Shown piece by piece: positions 1 to 10,211 of a stretch of 45,581 bases of DNA. Under the pieces are notes generated by a model, which was not told the DNA's origin, made no database searches, and saw only the letters and a program-made list of their open reading frames with translations. The position numbers and the translations under genes were made by a program. The stretch comes from Phoronis australis (taxonomy: Eukaryota; Phoronida; Phoronidae): positions 229,280-274,860 of the forward strand of contig NMRA01000334.1 in the NCBI GenBank assembly GCA_002633005.1. The letters run 5' to 3'. How positions within the stretch are numbered: position 1 is the first letter of the stretch; the number at the start of each line of letters is the position of its first letter.

Positions 1-724
1 TGCGTTACTTAAGGGGGAAGCCATGCGCGGTAAGCACGACCAAAATGGCGCAGGTATGCCATCTTTTGTGACAAACGGTTGTTTCTCCTTCGAAAACTGT
101 TGTTGACCCCCTCGCGACATTCTAAAGGTTCCGGCGTCGCTGATATTTATTCAGATACGTGCGTACGTACATTAGATTCAAATACATGACGAAATGTTTG
201 GCACGATTTCGGTTTTTGCTTATGATACCTACTGAATGTCTTTAGCACACAGTAGCTAATGCAAAGTTTTCTGTTCATTGCCGGCATCCTGGTAATGGAA
301 TATTGGCCTGTAAAAACAACCGAGGTCGGTGCGTAGTTGTCACAAATGACTACTCCTCTTTCTGTTAGTTTGAATCACGAATCAACAAATGCTTGTTTTA
401 TATAATCCATAAATAATTTTCCAGTACTGTCGGTAAAGAGATGAAACTTCATTTTTGAGCGATATTTCAACATTTCTGACAGCACTACGCGTAATTCCAG
501 CTTCTTATGAATCTTTAGGACACTTAATCCCGCCACCTTAAATAATGGATTCGGACGACTGAAAGACTCGCCTCAAGCCTCAAGCAGTACACTCACTATA
601 AATGACCAGCAGGTAATGAACTTTTAGTTTTTACTATTTAATGAAAGCTCTGTTCGTTTTGACCGTCGTTTCGCTGGGTTCATATCGATGTTTTCTGGTC
701 CCTGAGTTACCTCGTCTCTATATT
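1..724. other. Intergenic or intronic DNA, nothing recognised
   Basis: No exon with convincing splice borders, no repeat shared with the rest of the window and no RNA gene was seen here. If the transposase-like gene starting near 1333 belongs to an intact element, its missing left terminus would lie here or before the window. None of the diagnostic GAGCTAGATCAA repeat units occurs in this stretch. Confidence 0.5.
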
Positions 725-870
725 CCGCAACTGATATTTTCTCGGGCCTATGTTTCCTAGCGCCGATCCTCTCCCGACCCTATATTCTCTCCCAAATCCT
801 ATGTTTTCCCAGTCCAGATGTCCCTATGTTCCCCTGCCCCCATGTTCCCTCCCCCGCACCCATTTTCTGT
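725..870. repeat. Degenerate C-rich minisatellite, left arm of an inverted pair
   Basis: About seven imperfect units of roughly 15-20 bp are built on CCTATGTTCCC, separated by C-rich spacers. The complementary G-rich version (GGGGAACAnnGGG) lies at 1095-1235. The two arms therefore face each other across about 225 bp of A+T-rich DNA. Seen directly; no known repeat name is claimed. Confidence 0.6.
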
Positions 871-1094
871 ATATCGGAAATCAATTCCTTGCGTTGATTA
901 CTTAATTTATAGATCTTGCGACTGAAAAGCGCTGTGATTCTGGCCAATCATAAACATTATAAAGATGTGATTTGATCTACAAACAAACTGGGTTGGTCTG
1001 TCATTGTCAATAAATTGCTTTACTGGCTTTTCTGTAAGCAAATGCTCCCTTTAAACACAGAAATTGAATTAACGTACACCGATACGTGGGAACA

Positions 1095-1235
1095 AGACCG
1101 GGTAATATAGGACCAGGGTAACGTCGGGATGGGGTAACGTGGGGACGGGGGAACATTGGGCAGCGGAATATTGGTTGGGGAACAGAGGGACGGGAATTGG
1201 AGTGACAGGGGAACAGTGGGCAGACCATGTTTCGT
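1095..1235. repeat. Degenerate G-rich minisatellite, right arm of an inverted pair
   Basis: Imperfect units with the core GGGGAACA/GTNGG repeat about every 15-17 bp. The core is the reverse complement of the units at 725-870. Open frames across the block are a by-product of the low-complexity repeat and are not taken as coding. Confidence 0.6.
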
Positions 1236-1332
1236 TCCTTAGGGCAAAATGACACTGACATAAGTAAAAAGAAAACAAAACAACTTAAACCAAATAAACG
1301 TTTTTCATTACATTGAAAGCGAAGGTAATATA

Positions 1333-4300
1333 TGCTGCTTCATCTGCCAAACATCAACTGGCGAGGACAGCAAGCTGAAAACTTTCAACGAAAACAATTG
1401 GTCAACAATGAAGAACGTCACTACTCTACGTAAAAATTAAGATGTGACAAATACTCAATTGTTACGCAAAGAATAGCGGAAGCTAGTGAAACAGAATTAT
1501 ATCTTCGCTATCAACCATCGTGCTACATAAAATACACTGCTGTTAAACGGCCAAGAGATGGACCGTCAGTTGACGACACAACTCCTAGTAAAATGGCCTG
1601 TATTCTTACAATACGTTGCAGTTCCCTCCCAAAGTCCAATGATAAGGGCATGATGAAAAGTTCTTGCATATTCTGTGGGAAAAGCCGAAAGATTAAGAAT
1701 GGGAAAGAGGGACCAAGGGTCAAGATATTAACACTTACTGGTTGTCATTCCCTCCGCCAAGCGACCAAATCATCTAGTAATGAGCGCTTAAGAAGCCTGG
1801 TTTTCAGTGATGTTGACTTAATAGCAAAGGAAGCTGAATACCACAAGTCCTGACGAGCTCTCTTCACTAAAGAAACTTCTGGTCAGGAAAGTGGAAATTT
1901 AAGGGATCTACACCACCAAGCATTTACACAAACACGCAATTACAGTGAAATTGAGTTTCTTGAGAACCGGCGGTCAATACTTCTCTCTACTTTGCTAGAT
2001 TTGTACAAAGAAGAGTATGTAAGTAATGGTGGGACAGAAACTAATGTCTCAGCATACACAACTCAGAATCTCCTTAAGAAGATCAAAGACCAATTTGGAG
2101 GCAGAATTCAAGTAAGATTGTCAAATCAACGGAAAGGGAATTTTATTTTTAGCTCCACTGTAACAGAAGAAGATGCATTAGTTCAGCAGCAAGGTGAGAC
2201 TGAAGAAATCTACCAAAATGACAAACTGAGATGGGCTGCTCTTCATCTTCGGTCTCAAATCTTGCAACTGCCACTGAAATCATGTGAACCAAAGATACCG
2301 CAGCAACTTGAACTGTTCTACCGAACACTTCTCGGTGGCATTACAACCTCAAGCTCTCAAAGAGAAACCATTGACCGCAAAGTGACCGCAATGGCATCTG
2401 ACGCCATTAACAACGTTACCCGTGGTAATGTGAGGCCGTGGAAGCACACGTCCCTGGGACTTGGTCTGTCTTCTCTGACAGGTTCAAAACTGTCTGTGCA
2501 GGTTCTTAACAGAGCAGGACATTCCATCGGCTACAAAGAAAGCAAAGGCCTTGAGACTGAGTTTGCATATTCCATAGAGTCGTATGAACGCGAAGCACCG
2601 GATGGTATTCGACTCCTTCCAAATCTATCCACTGCCTCTGTTTGGGATAATAATGACCCACACGTCGAAACATTAGATGGCATGTCAACACTGCACGCAA
2701 CCGTTTGTCATAGCTACCAAAATGTGGTGGAAGAAGAAAGGGAAGACTCTTCTGCTGCACTGTTGTTTCGAGAAGGAAGGAATCGCCGACAGTTTGTGGG
2801 GGTAGAGCGAGAAGTGCGGCCATTCAGAAAATCTCTTAAGGATGTTACTTTTTCAAGTATCAACATAAACTCTGCTCAAACACGTGACAATCTTGTCAGA
2901 GGCACTGAAGTAAACTACAAGAACATACAGCTCAACTTATTGGATCTCTACTGGTTTTTGTAACTAAGGGAAGGTAACACTCCACTGCATGCTGGATTTA
3001 TGAGCAGCTACATACGGGACCCATTGCCTCTTCAACGGATCTGTTACATGGAACCCATTTCAAAATCACCAACCAACAACGATGTTGTTAAAGAAACTAT
3101 GATCCGCACAATGAATGTAGCCAGAGAGACTGGGCAAGACTACGCAGTTGTCACATATGACTTGGCAGTTGCTTTAAAAGCCTACGCAATACAAGAACTT
3201 GAAAGACCATTGTTTGATAAGCTGCTGATAATGCTCGGCAATTTTCATACGGAGCTGGCTTTTTATGGAGCTGTTGGAACCATGATAAATGGAAGTGGCA
3301 TAGAGTTCCTACTTTCAGAGACTGGTATCTATGCAGAAGGGTCTATGATGGGCTTCATTAAAGGAAATTCTACAACAGGTGCACTCGGGTTCACGAGCTT
3401 CTTGCTAACGTTTTGGAGGGCAAGATGTACCAAAAATCTCTGCATGACTTGGCTCCGGAGGAATATGAATCGTTCCTTACGGTTATGACCGCAGTCCCTT
3501 CAGATCCAGAACAAACAGAGGCAAACCTTGATGATCCTGGGATCACTCAGCATCTCCAGAAGTATGAATATTTCGTTCACAAAGTGATTAATTGCAAATA
3601 TGGCAAAACTGCTCAGTTTTGGGCAACCTACTTCTTTCTCATAAACCGCGCGCACAGAGAACTCCAGAGATGCGTCAAGACCAATGACGTCAGTGGTTAT
3701 ATCAACATTTTCCCGACAATGCTAGATGTATTCTTTGCCCTGAACCGCCCAAACTACGCCAGATGGGGAACATTGTTTTACCAAAAATTGAAATTTGCAG
3801 ACCCACAATTGCTCAAAGTGCTGGAAAACGGAGCGTTGTCAGTGCGACGTACTAGGAACAGCTTCAGTAGATCGGCTGTTGACCGCTCTTTGGAACAGTC
3901 CGTCAACAGGGATGCAGCATCGAGCACGACAGGGATAGTGGCTTTCCGCAACTCAGAGAATGCAATGCGTCGATGGTCCCTCTCTATGACACAAAGGGCA
4001 ATGGCTGTAACTGAACTTAGGACATTTGCAGGACTTGAAATCGGGGAGAATGCAAAGATTCAGTGCAGTCCTTCAAGAATCAAAAAAGATAACGAACAGA
4101 TGGCATCACTCAGTGTCAAAATGCTCCACCAGGTCTGGTTAATATCGCAACTGGCCAAGCAGCATAACAAGCAACGGAAGACTACCTCATCAATGCGCTG
4201 AGCCGAGACCATGATGCGAGGTAAAAATTCCAACATGAATGGGAAAATGACAGCAGTAGGTTTCTGTGACCAGTTAAACGTACAGCTGTCCAAAATTTTG

Positions 4301-4940
4301 CAGCTAAAAGCGTGAAGAGTAAAGCCAAGTCAACGGCCTCCCAGAGAAACAAGACAGCCGCAGAGAGTCTAAGAGATTTGTTCATACACATAGTCGTAGT
4401 TGTAGCACAGAGGGCAGACTTCGATCTTCGACAACTTCTCTCACATCCTGTCACATCTTATCCATTAGCACTTGCTCACTGCGATGGAGCGCTCGTCAAA
4501 ACGGAAAAGTCTGCTTTGTTGAAAAAACTTGAATTGTTCCAGACAGAACCTATAACAGATGGAGATTTTCTAAACGACTACGTGAAGGTTTTTGATGGCG
4601 GACTTCTTCTACATTCAGTCATTTCACAGACGAGAATAGGTGCAACTTACGAATCAGTTGCACGATCGATGTTATCAGTGGTGTGTTCGGGGAGGGCAGA
4701 GGAAGCTCACTTGTGTCTAGAAAAGTACGTAGAAAACTCAATAAAGGACAATGGACGGAAACATCGCGGGGACTTTAAATTCCATGTATGCCATAACAGG
4801 GCCTGATCAAACTATGCGACAGAGCTCACAAACACTTCTGAACTACAGTGCGTTCAAGAATGAAGTGGCGAAGATCCTTTTAACGGAATGGAGAAAAGAC
4901 CATTATAGGCATATGTTTGGTGGGAAAACCTTGTTTGTTT
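1333..4940 (+). pseudogene. Large transposase-like gene, broken by stops and frameshifts
   Basis: One long decayed reading frame of about 1,200 codons can be followed through shifts near 1432, 3370, 4176, 4219, 4311 and 4750, with in-frame stops TGA at 1851 and TAA at 2961. No ATG is visible at the 5' end. The N-terminus has two tandem zinc-binding-like modules: CFIC at 1336 with SCYIKYTAVKR at ~1518, then CIFCGK at 1665 with YHKS at ~1839. In the first, the expected His before the last Cys reads Gln; in the second, the last Cys is the TGA. Later landmarks are VTYDLAVALK (~3150), GNFHTE (~3237), NRPNYARWG (~3745) and VDRSLEQSV (~3877). From memory, such motifs recur in a multi-copy family of unnamed invertebrate proteins. 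A transposase role with an RNase H-like core is inference. The gene abuts the terminal repeat at 4941, and a fragment of a second copy lies at 40600. Confidence 0.7.
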
Positions 4941-5330
4941 GGCAGTGTTCATTCGTGATACCTGGGCTTACGGTGAATATTTTGCCACTGGTTTCAAGCG
5001 GTTACCTCTTGGATTGATCTAGCTCAATTTTTGTACCCTGTATATGTTCGTCTGGCGGGTGGTCCCCACCGCTGAAATTGTCTGGCAGTGGCCAATTTTG
5101 ATACAGCGGATTACGTACTAGGTATCCAAGTTAGTTTGAAGTGGTTACCAGAAAAGTTGATCAAGCTCAATTTTTTAGTTCCATTCTCTTGGATCCCCTG
5201 ACCACACCCACCAGAGCGAACCTGCCAGACGGCCATTTCCAAGCATCAGGATACCATAAGAGCACTGTGGCACCAAAGAAAATTGGTTACCTTTTCATGC
5301 CCAAAAAATCTCTGGGATCCCGGTCTATAA
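4941..5330 (+). repeat. Terminal repeat block, two ~143 bp units, ends in GGATCCCGGTCTATAA
   Basis: This block is the reverse complement of 39187-39573. It contains two units marked by TTGATCTAGCTC (5014) and TTGATCAAGCTC (5157), 143 bp apart, followed by a distal unique part. It stops at the same sequence, TCTATAA, that opens the array at 39187. It starts directly after the coding part of the transposase-like gene. I read it as the right terminus of that element, shortened from the six units seen in the other copy. A ~62-codon frame shared between the two copies reflects the repeat identity and is not called as a gene. Confidence 0.75.
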
Positions 5331-5989
5331 GCGTAGGGCTTAGCCAGAGTCGAGAATTTGGAATAAATGTAGACCGATCTCTATTTAACACCGCATTGTT
5401 GAATTATAACAAGGGGCCAAAGATTTCAAAGGAATTTGCATAAAATTAAACTTCCCAGCTAAAATAAAGACCAATTTAAACAACTGTGACGTGTTGGATT
5501 GCTTCTCCGTTGAGTTTTCCACCAACATGATTTAAAATACTTAATGTTAGGTTGTTAGGTTATAGCAGGCCGACTACCCGGCTAAGGTCAGCAAACTGAC
5601 TGAATGTCAATGAATTCTGATCCGGTTCGTCAATGTTAGTTGGATACTTTCAAGGTATCAGATTTTCACGATTAGTTCAACAATTAGAAGGAATATGTCA
5701 AACGGAATTAGCAGCTTCGATCCTGCGTGGTGTTTTATTATTGAAACTGGTCTCACTACTAACAGCTCGACCCCACTCAGCGCCATGGATGGGTGGGTCT
5801 TATGTGTGTGCCCGCTATTCAGGGGAGATAGCTGGTTCTCAAAATGAGGGCACGTTATTATATGCCTGACTATTCGAATAAACGGGACACCTTCCATCAG
5901 ACGGCATCACAAAATTAGTGGCGTGCCATTTTCTCTGCATGTCCTCTGACAAATAGTGTGAACAATTATTTGTCTCTTGCACTTTTTAG
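5331..5989. other. Unassigned DNA upstream of the first WSC exon
   Basis: No repeat or exon was recognised. It should hold intron or 5' sequence of the WSC gene whose exon opens at 5990. No signal-peptide exon comparable with that at 45018 is visible here. Confidence 0.4.
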
Positions 5990-6262
5990 ATTTGCCTGGC
6001 TGTTTTGTCGATAAGGACAGTCGTAGAGATTTCACAGATCAGGCATACCGTAGCGCTAACAACTCTCAAACGACCTGTAAGAACACATGTGAGATCAAGG
6101 GTTATTGGTACGCTGCAGTTCAATCTGGAGTGACATGCTGGTGTGGTAACAGTTATGGACGACACGGACGGGCAAGGGATGACAAATGCAGCATTTTGTG
6201 TCCGGCAGACAGTTCCCAATTGTGCGGAGGAAAACTGAAAAACTGGGTTATGCTCGCTAAAG
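5990..6262 (+). CDS. Internal exon encoding a complete WSC domain
   Basis: The exon is bounded by a pyrimidine-rich acceptor (CTTTTTTAG) and a donor (AAAG/GTAAAG). It is 273 bp long with phase 1 at both ends, so it can be added or skipped without shifting frame. It encodes one WSC domain from LPGCFVDKD to CGGKLKNWVM with all eight expected cysteines, including the WCGN core. WSC domains are extracellular, putative carbohydrate-binding modules; the ligand here cannot be predicted. The exon at 17006 has the same length and phases and is roughly 60% identical in protein. The next exon in phase is probably that at 7668. The first exon with the signal peptide was not found. Confidence 0.85.
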
Positions 6263-7667
6263 GTAAAGTACGCTTGACATGGTAACACGCAGTATTTCAC
6301 GAACGTGGACAACAGTGCCGCTAGCTCTTTGCTCACTCCGTTGCTGATGTTGCTATTGTCTCTGCTGCACTGATTGCAGTTTGCCTGATAACCTTTGCGA
6401 TACCCCAGGCCGGCTCAAAACGCACGACTGGGACCACTAAATTGATCAGCTGATTATGAGTCATGGGGACTCCCAACATGCGGTGAAGACTTCAAGTGGG
6501 TTTGTTTTCTAGCAGGAAGTTGGAATGTCGAGTAAACCTGTATGATTTGTCGACTTCCTATAAGCAGGTTACGAGTCCATCGAGTAGCCAGAAGCCTGCC
6601 AAGTCTTTAATAATGATAGGCGACATTCGATCCGTTCCCGCATCCGGAATGAGTGCACTCTACCGACATGCATACGAAGTAAAAGCAATCGCTTCGAAAT
6701 TTTCAGAATTAAGCCCTATGTACCTTTTTAGGTGCCGTAGGGCAAATCGTCAGCTTTTTTGATCCCACCGTATTTTCCTGAGATTTAAGTGTTCTTGGTG
6801 TTTGTTCTGTGCACAATTTTTCTGATATTTCTCAGATGATTTCGACCAAACTTTCGACAATATAACGATTAGTTCGAAGTGTTGTCATGTAGTGCAATTC
6901 GACCGCAATTTTCATATGACCTGCTTTTTATTTTCACGAATACTTATAATTAACCTCTGCACGCAACACTTTCGGTGTTGTTACGGAGTCTCGTAGCGCA
7001 TATTGCAGTATTTTGCAACATGTCTTCACTCAAATTGGAAACCTTCATGGTTTTCACACATACATATTTAAAGAGTGTTTTTCAGTGCAACGGATGAAAC
7101 AAAGCACGGGATTATCAACCGAATAAAAACACCAAGGCGTGCATCAATCCGCGCCCCAAAAAACGTGAAAGACATGTTCAAGAGCACTGTACTCAAATAT
7201 TCTGTATAGCCTGTTTAAACTGAGTTGATGACGCTGCGGGTAGATTTTGGACAGATGTTTCTGGCATAGTGCAATTCAAGAAGGCCAACGGCAATTAAAT
7301 TTTAAAACATTTCATAAAATTTACATATAAGAGATCTGTATCAAGTTACCCCTGTGCGTACAAACCCATCTTCCACCAGATAAACCCAATTCTGATTCAC
7401 CGTTATGAAATTTGAATAAAAGGTTTCCTCTGCCAAATTTGAAGTAACTTCGAAAGAGCCGAGTGCTTGATACTAGGCACTGCAGCTTGGCTTGTGACGG
7501 CGTGTCATTTTATGCATCGTGCATTGTCTTTAGGAATATCGAACTGCCTAGAAACCTAAAAATCCCTTCCCATCTGAATCAAGAATACACGTAAAATGAA
7601 ATCAAAAGTTAGACGGAACGAGGGCTAATAAGCGTTAACATAATCGCCAACCGTTCTCTCATTCTAG
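6263..7667 (+). other. Intron between WSC exon and 3'-terminal exon (inferred)
   Basis: The donor at 6263 and the acceptor TTCTAG ending at 7667 are phase-compatible (1/1), giving a 1.4 kb intron. No further exon is supported inside it. An 88-codon frame at 6496-6762 has no recognised domain and no good splice borders. Confidence 0.5.
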
Positions 7668-7924
7668 TGGAGCCACTGTGTTTGCAATATCAAGAAGAGT
7701 TAGACAGAGCCCTGCCAGGAACTGTTGGAGCTCAGCTGTTCAAGTTAAGAACACAGACATGGTTTGAAGTTGTATCTGCCATCCCTATGAATGTTGAAGT
7801 TATTCGTCAGATTGAAACCATTCTAAACACGATAACATGCATTTTGTTGTGTACGAAGGACATTTGTTGTGTACACGTGATTCATCTGCCCGACGGAAGG
7901 TGTATCATATTACGAAATAACTGA
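7668..7924 (+). CDS. 3'-terminal exon with Cys-rich, PAN/apple-like domain
   Basis: The exon follows the acceptor ATTCTAG and opens in phase 1, matching the end of the WSC exon at 5990-6262. It encodes about 85 residues to a TGA stop. Conserved features shared with the exon at 31595 are GAQLFKLRT, VSAIPMNV, ITCILLC, a following KDxCC cluster, IHLP and a late Cys. The spacing CxxxxC..CC....C resembles the C-terminal part of PAN/apple domains, which mediate extracellular protein or glycan contacts; this assignment is tentative. Homology to the paralogue continues for about 150-200 bp into the 3' UTR. No AATAAA was seen close to the stop. Confidence 0.65.
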
Positions 7925-9440
7925 GATAGCCGTTAGAAACACGCTCGTTTGCTTGGATAATTAAAACGCCGAACTTCCTCCTCTGGATGGCGATGACGTC
8001 AACAGCACTCTTTAAGTTAGTTGCTGCACGACACACTATTTATGTAGTCCTACTGTGATGTTGCCAGTATCTGGCGTAACTTTACTGCCCCTCGACACTA
8101 GTTGTATGAATGTTGCACGTTGGAATCTATGGTATCAATTGAGACGAGTACCTACTGTACCTTTAAAAGCAACATGTGTGTAATTTCACGTAATATAATC
8201 GAGGGATCGAAGCCAATGAAACATGAAGGTGAATATACAAAGTTATACAGAATTGCATGAACTTATCTATTACAGCAATTCTATGCACGTGTTTGAAACT
8301 GTTTCATAAAAAATACTTTGGTTTTCGTACTTGAATGTGTTAGTCTTTTGATTTTCTTTAAAGGTCTGTGAAGACAATGACCTTCAACATCCTCTGTGAA
8401 GCACGTGTCCTCTAGGAACCGCCTTACTTGGTCGCAAAATCACTTTGCCCGGCATGTAATTTTAGGCTTTTTAAAGTGCGGCTTACGAATCACGGCACAC
8501 TGACAATCGTAACCCTCAAAAACCGCATTTATTATTAGGTCTTCAAAGTGAATTTGGCAACTTAGGAAAACGAATTTTGTGTAACTTGGCCGACTGGCCG
8601 AGATAATTCGATACTTTGAGACCCAGCGAGTAATTCAACCGTTTAATTAGTGAAACACTGGAATCATTAGACGTTTTCAAAAACAGCTTTAGGTCAAGCC
8701 ATTTCTTAGAGAGGCCAATCAACCTAGCTGTCTACCCGAATGAACAAGCTCGGCGTTAAACTTCATCTCATATTGCGCCGCCCTAATGCTAAAAACCAAT
8801 TTTTGTCCATTCAGGGACGGTGCAGAAGCGATGCATATCTCCTCTGCACGGTACAAACCTTCAAACCTAAAAACCAAAGGTTACGTGAAAACTGACGTGG
8901 TAGATTTCCATTTCAATGTGTAATAAATTTCCAGAAGACATATGATAGGGAGTAAACAAATAGTCTAATGCAATGGATATTTATCACCCACGTACCCTTT
9001 GCCATTGGGATTGGATTGTAATCTTAACTCATTAACCTGTATCGAGTTGACAGCATAAACATTCAGCATTGATTGATGTAACTGTCACTGATAAACTTTT
9101 AGAAATCATTCCAAACAATAATAATGCTTTGATGTACGAAAAGATCCCGATTGCTACGTCAAGTATCGTATCACATATCACAACATACAAAGATTAACCA
9201 GACTCTGGCTGGCGACTGACTGCCGCGAAGTCGACATCGGCGAGTGCCTCAGTTAACAGGCATCGGTAGAATAATCATGGAATAATCGTTAAAATAATCA
9301 CAAACCTTACCTTTGTATGAGGTCGTGCTTACTTCCTCTCATAGAAGCACCCTTTTTACGCAATCTCAGATTCAGTTGGCACGGCTGCAAGCCATTTCAC
9401 CATGTATTTAAAGGGCTCGCGAAATCGAGGCTGTTAATCT
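7925..9440. other. 3' flank of the WSC gene, otherwise unassigned
   Basis: The first ~150-200 bp resemble the sequence after the stop at 31863 (shared TCCTACTGTGAT), so they are probably 3' UTR or ancestral duplicated flank. Beyond that no exon or repeat is recognised. Confidence 0.5.
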
Positions 9441-9503
9441 ATCACCACTAGTACACGCACGCCCTCTAGTTATTGCAGATTTTCCGAATAGCCCCATTGA
9501 TGG
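9441..9503 (-). repeat. Shared ~57-63 bp module, diverged copy
   Basis: ATCACCACTAGTACA is separated by a diverged middle from TCCGAATAGCCCCATTG. The same two end blocks occur in the same order at 10155-10211 and inverted at 44917-44972. The middle here differs from the other two copies and is 6-7 bp longer. Confidence 0.65.
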
Positions 9504-9600
9504 TTATACAATTTTTATTTTCAATTGCGAGCCTAGTTTTTTTATTGTAATCAAAATATATATTTAATAACATCAACTATTATTTCAGATCAATGACAAA

Positions 9601-9837
9601 TCAACTGTTAGTCCCGGTAGTGCCTACCTCACCAGGACCTAGGCTATGCTTGAAGCTAATAGGCCTACTCTTGATCAACAAATTAAACCAGATGAGACTA
9701 ATTGCACATGACAGCAAAATGCTATGAGCCACCACTGTCGAATATATCTTCAACTCGTCAACAATACGACTAGATGACCTGGTTTGTGTAGAAAGCATTT
9801 TTATCAAGAATTTATTAGAAGAAACGTAACCCTGCAT
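9601..9837 (-). CDS. Possible first exon: short N-tail plus one membrane segment
   Basis: On the minus strand an ATG opens a frame of 78 codons with a hydrophobic stretch at about residues 34-55 (core AHSILLSCAISLIWFNLL), followed by basic KSRP. A GT donor-like sequence (CCTG/GTGAGG) lies near residue 70, so the exon may end there. This is the shape of a type II membrane anchor, as in Golgi transferases, but no downstream catalytic exon was found. A nearly identical copy is at 28228-28443. Most differences between the copies change the amino acid, which does not favour selection on the protein. It may equally be non-coding repeat. Confidence 0.3.
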   Translation of the reverse strand: MQGYVSSNKFLIKMLSTQTRSSSRIVDELKIYSTVVAHSILLSCAISLIWFNLLIKSRPISFKHSLGPGEVGTTGTNS

Positions 9838-10146
9838 TCAGCATGATACCTAATCCGTAACACTACGAACGCCGCAATTCGGTCATGTTTACTTTTCATG
9901 TTTCGAATAGTTTTCCGGAAAAACCTTATATCCTTTCGTCAGACAACTCTTTGGTGCATTGACTTGTTCTTTAACTGTATTTTTCTACGTCTCTGTGGTT
10001 AATTATTGACACATTTTTTAAGATTTAATATTCAGGTTGGACTCCAAAGACCGGCCATTTAACTCACGCAATGTAAATTTCCGCTTTGTTTATCGCAGTG
10101 AGCCTCGCTTTGGATTTTAATGTCCGCCGCGTGAATAGAGTCTATG
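9622..10146. repeat. Duplicated 525 bp segment, copy 1
   Basis: Nearly identical, with a few substitutions and small indels, to 28228-28753 in the same orientation. The right limit is sharp, directly after GAATAGAGTCTATG. The left limit of the partner is lost in the assembly gap, so the true length is unknown. The segment sits between two same-orientation copies of the ~57 bp module. Confidence 0.85.
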
Positions 10147-10154
10147 CTCAATTT

Positions 10155-10211
10155 AATCACCACTAGTACAGCAGCGACACCGCGAGGAGAATTATCCGAA
10201 TAGCCCCATTG
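10155..10211 (-). repeat. Shared ~57 bp module, copy 2
   Basis: Runs from AATCACCACTAGTACA to CCGAATAGCCCCATTG. It matches the inverted copy at 44917-44972 almost throughout, including the middle (GCAGCGACACC, GAGGAGAATT). On the minus strand it lies about 320 bp upstream of the ATG of the possible membrane-anchor exon. At 44917 it lies 45 bp upstream of a signal-peptide ATG. A promoter-proximal role is therefore possible but untested. Confidence 0.7.

Noticed and set aside
1851-1853. TGA at a Cys position as a selenocysteine codon
   Set aside because: The gene also carries a TAA at 2961 and several frameshifts, so simple decay explains the TGA. No SECIS-like structure was sought or seen.
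5141-5443. Frame shared with 39155-39376 (minus) as a conserved protein
   Set aside because: Both frames lie in the inverted terminal repeats, and their similarity follows from the DNA repeat. There is no start context or known domain.
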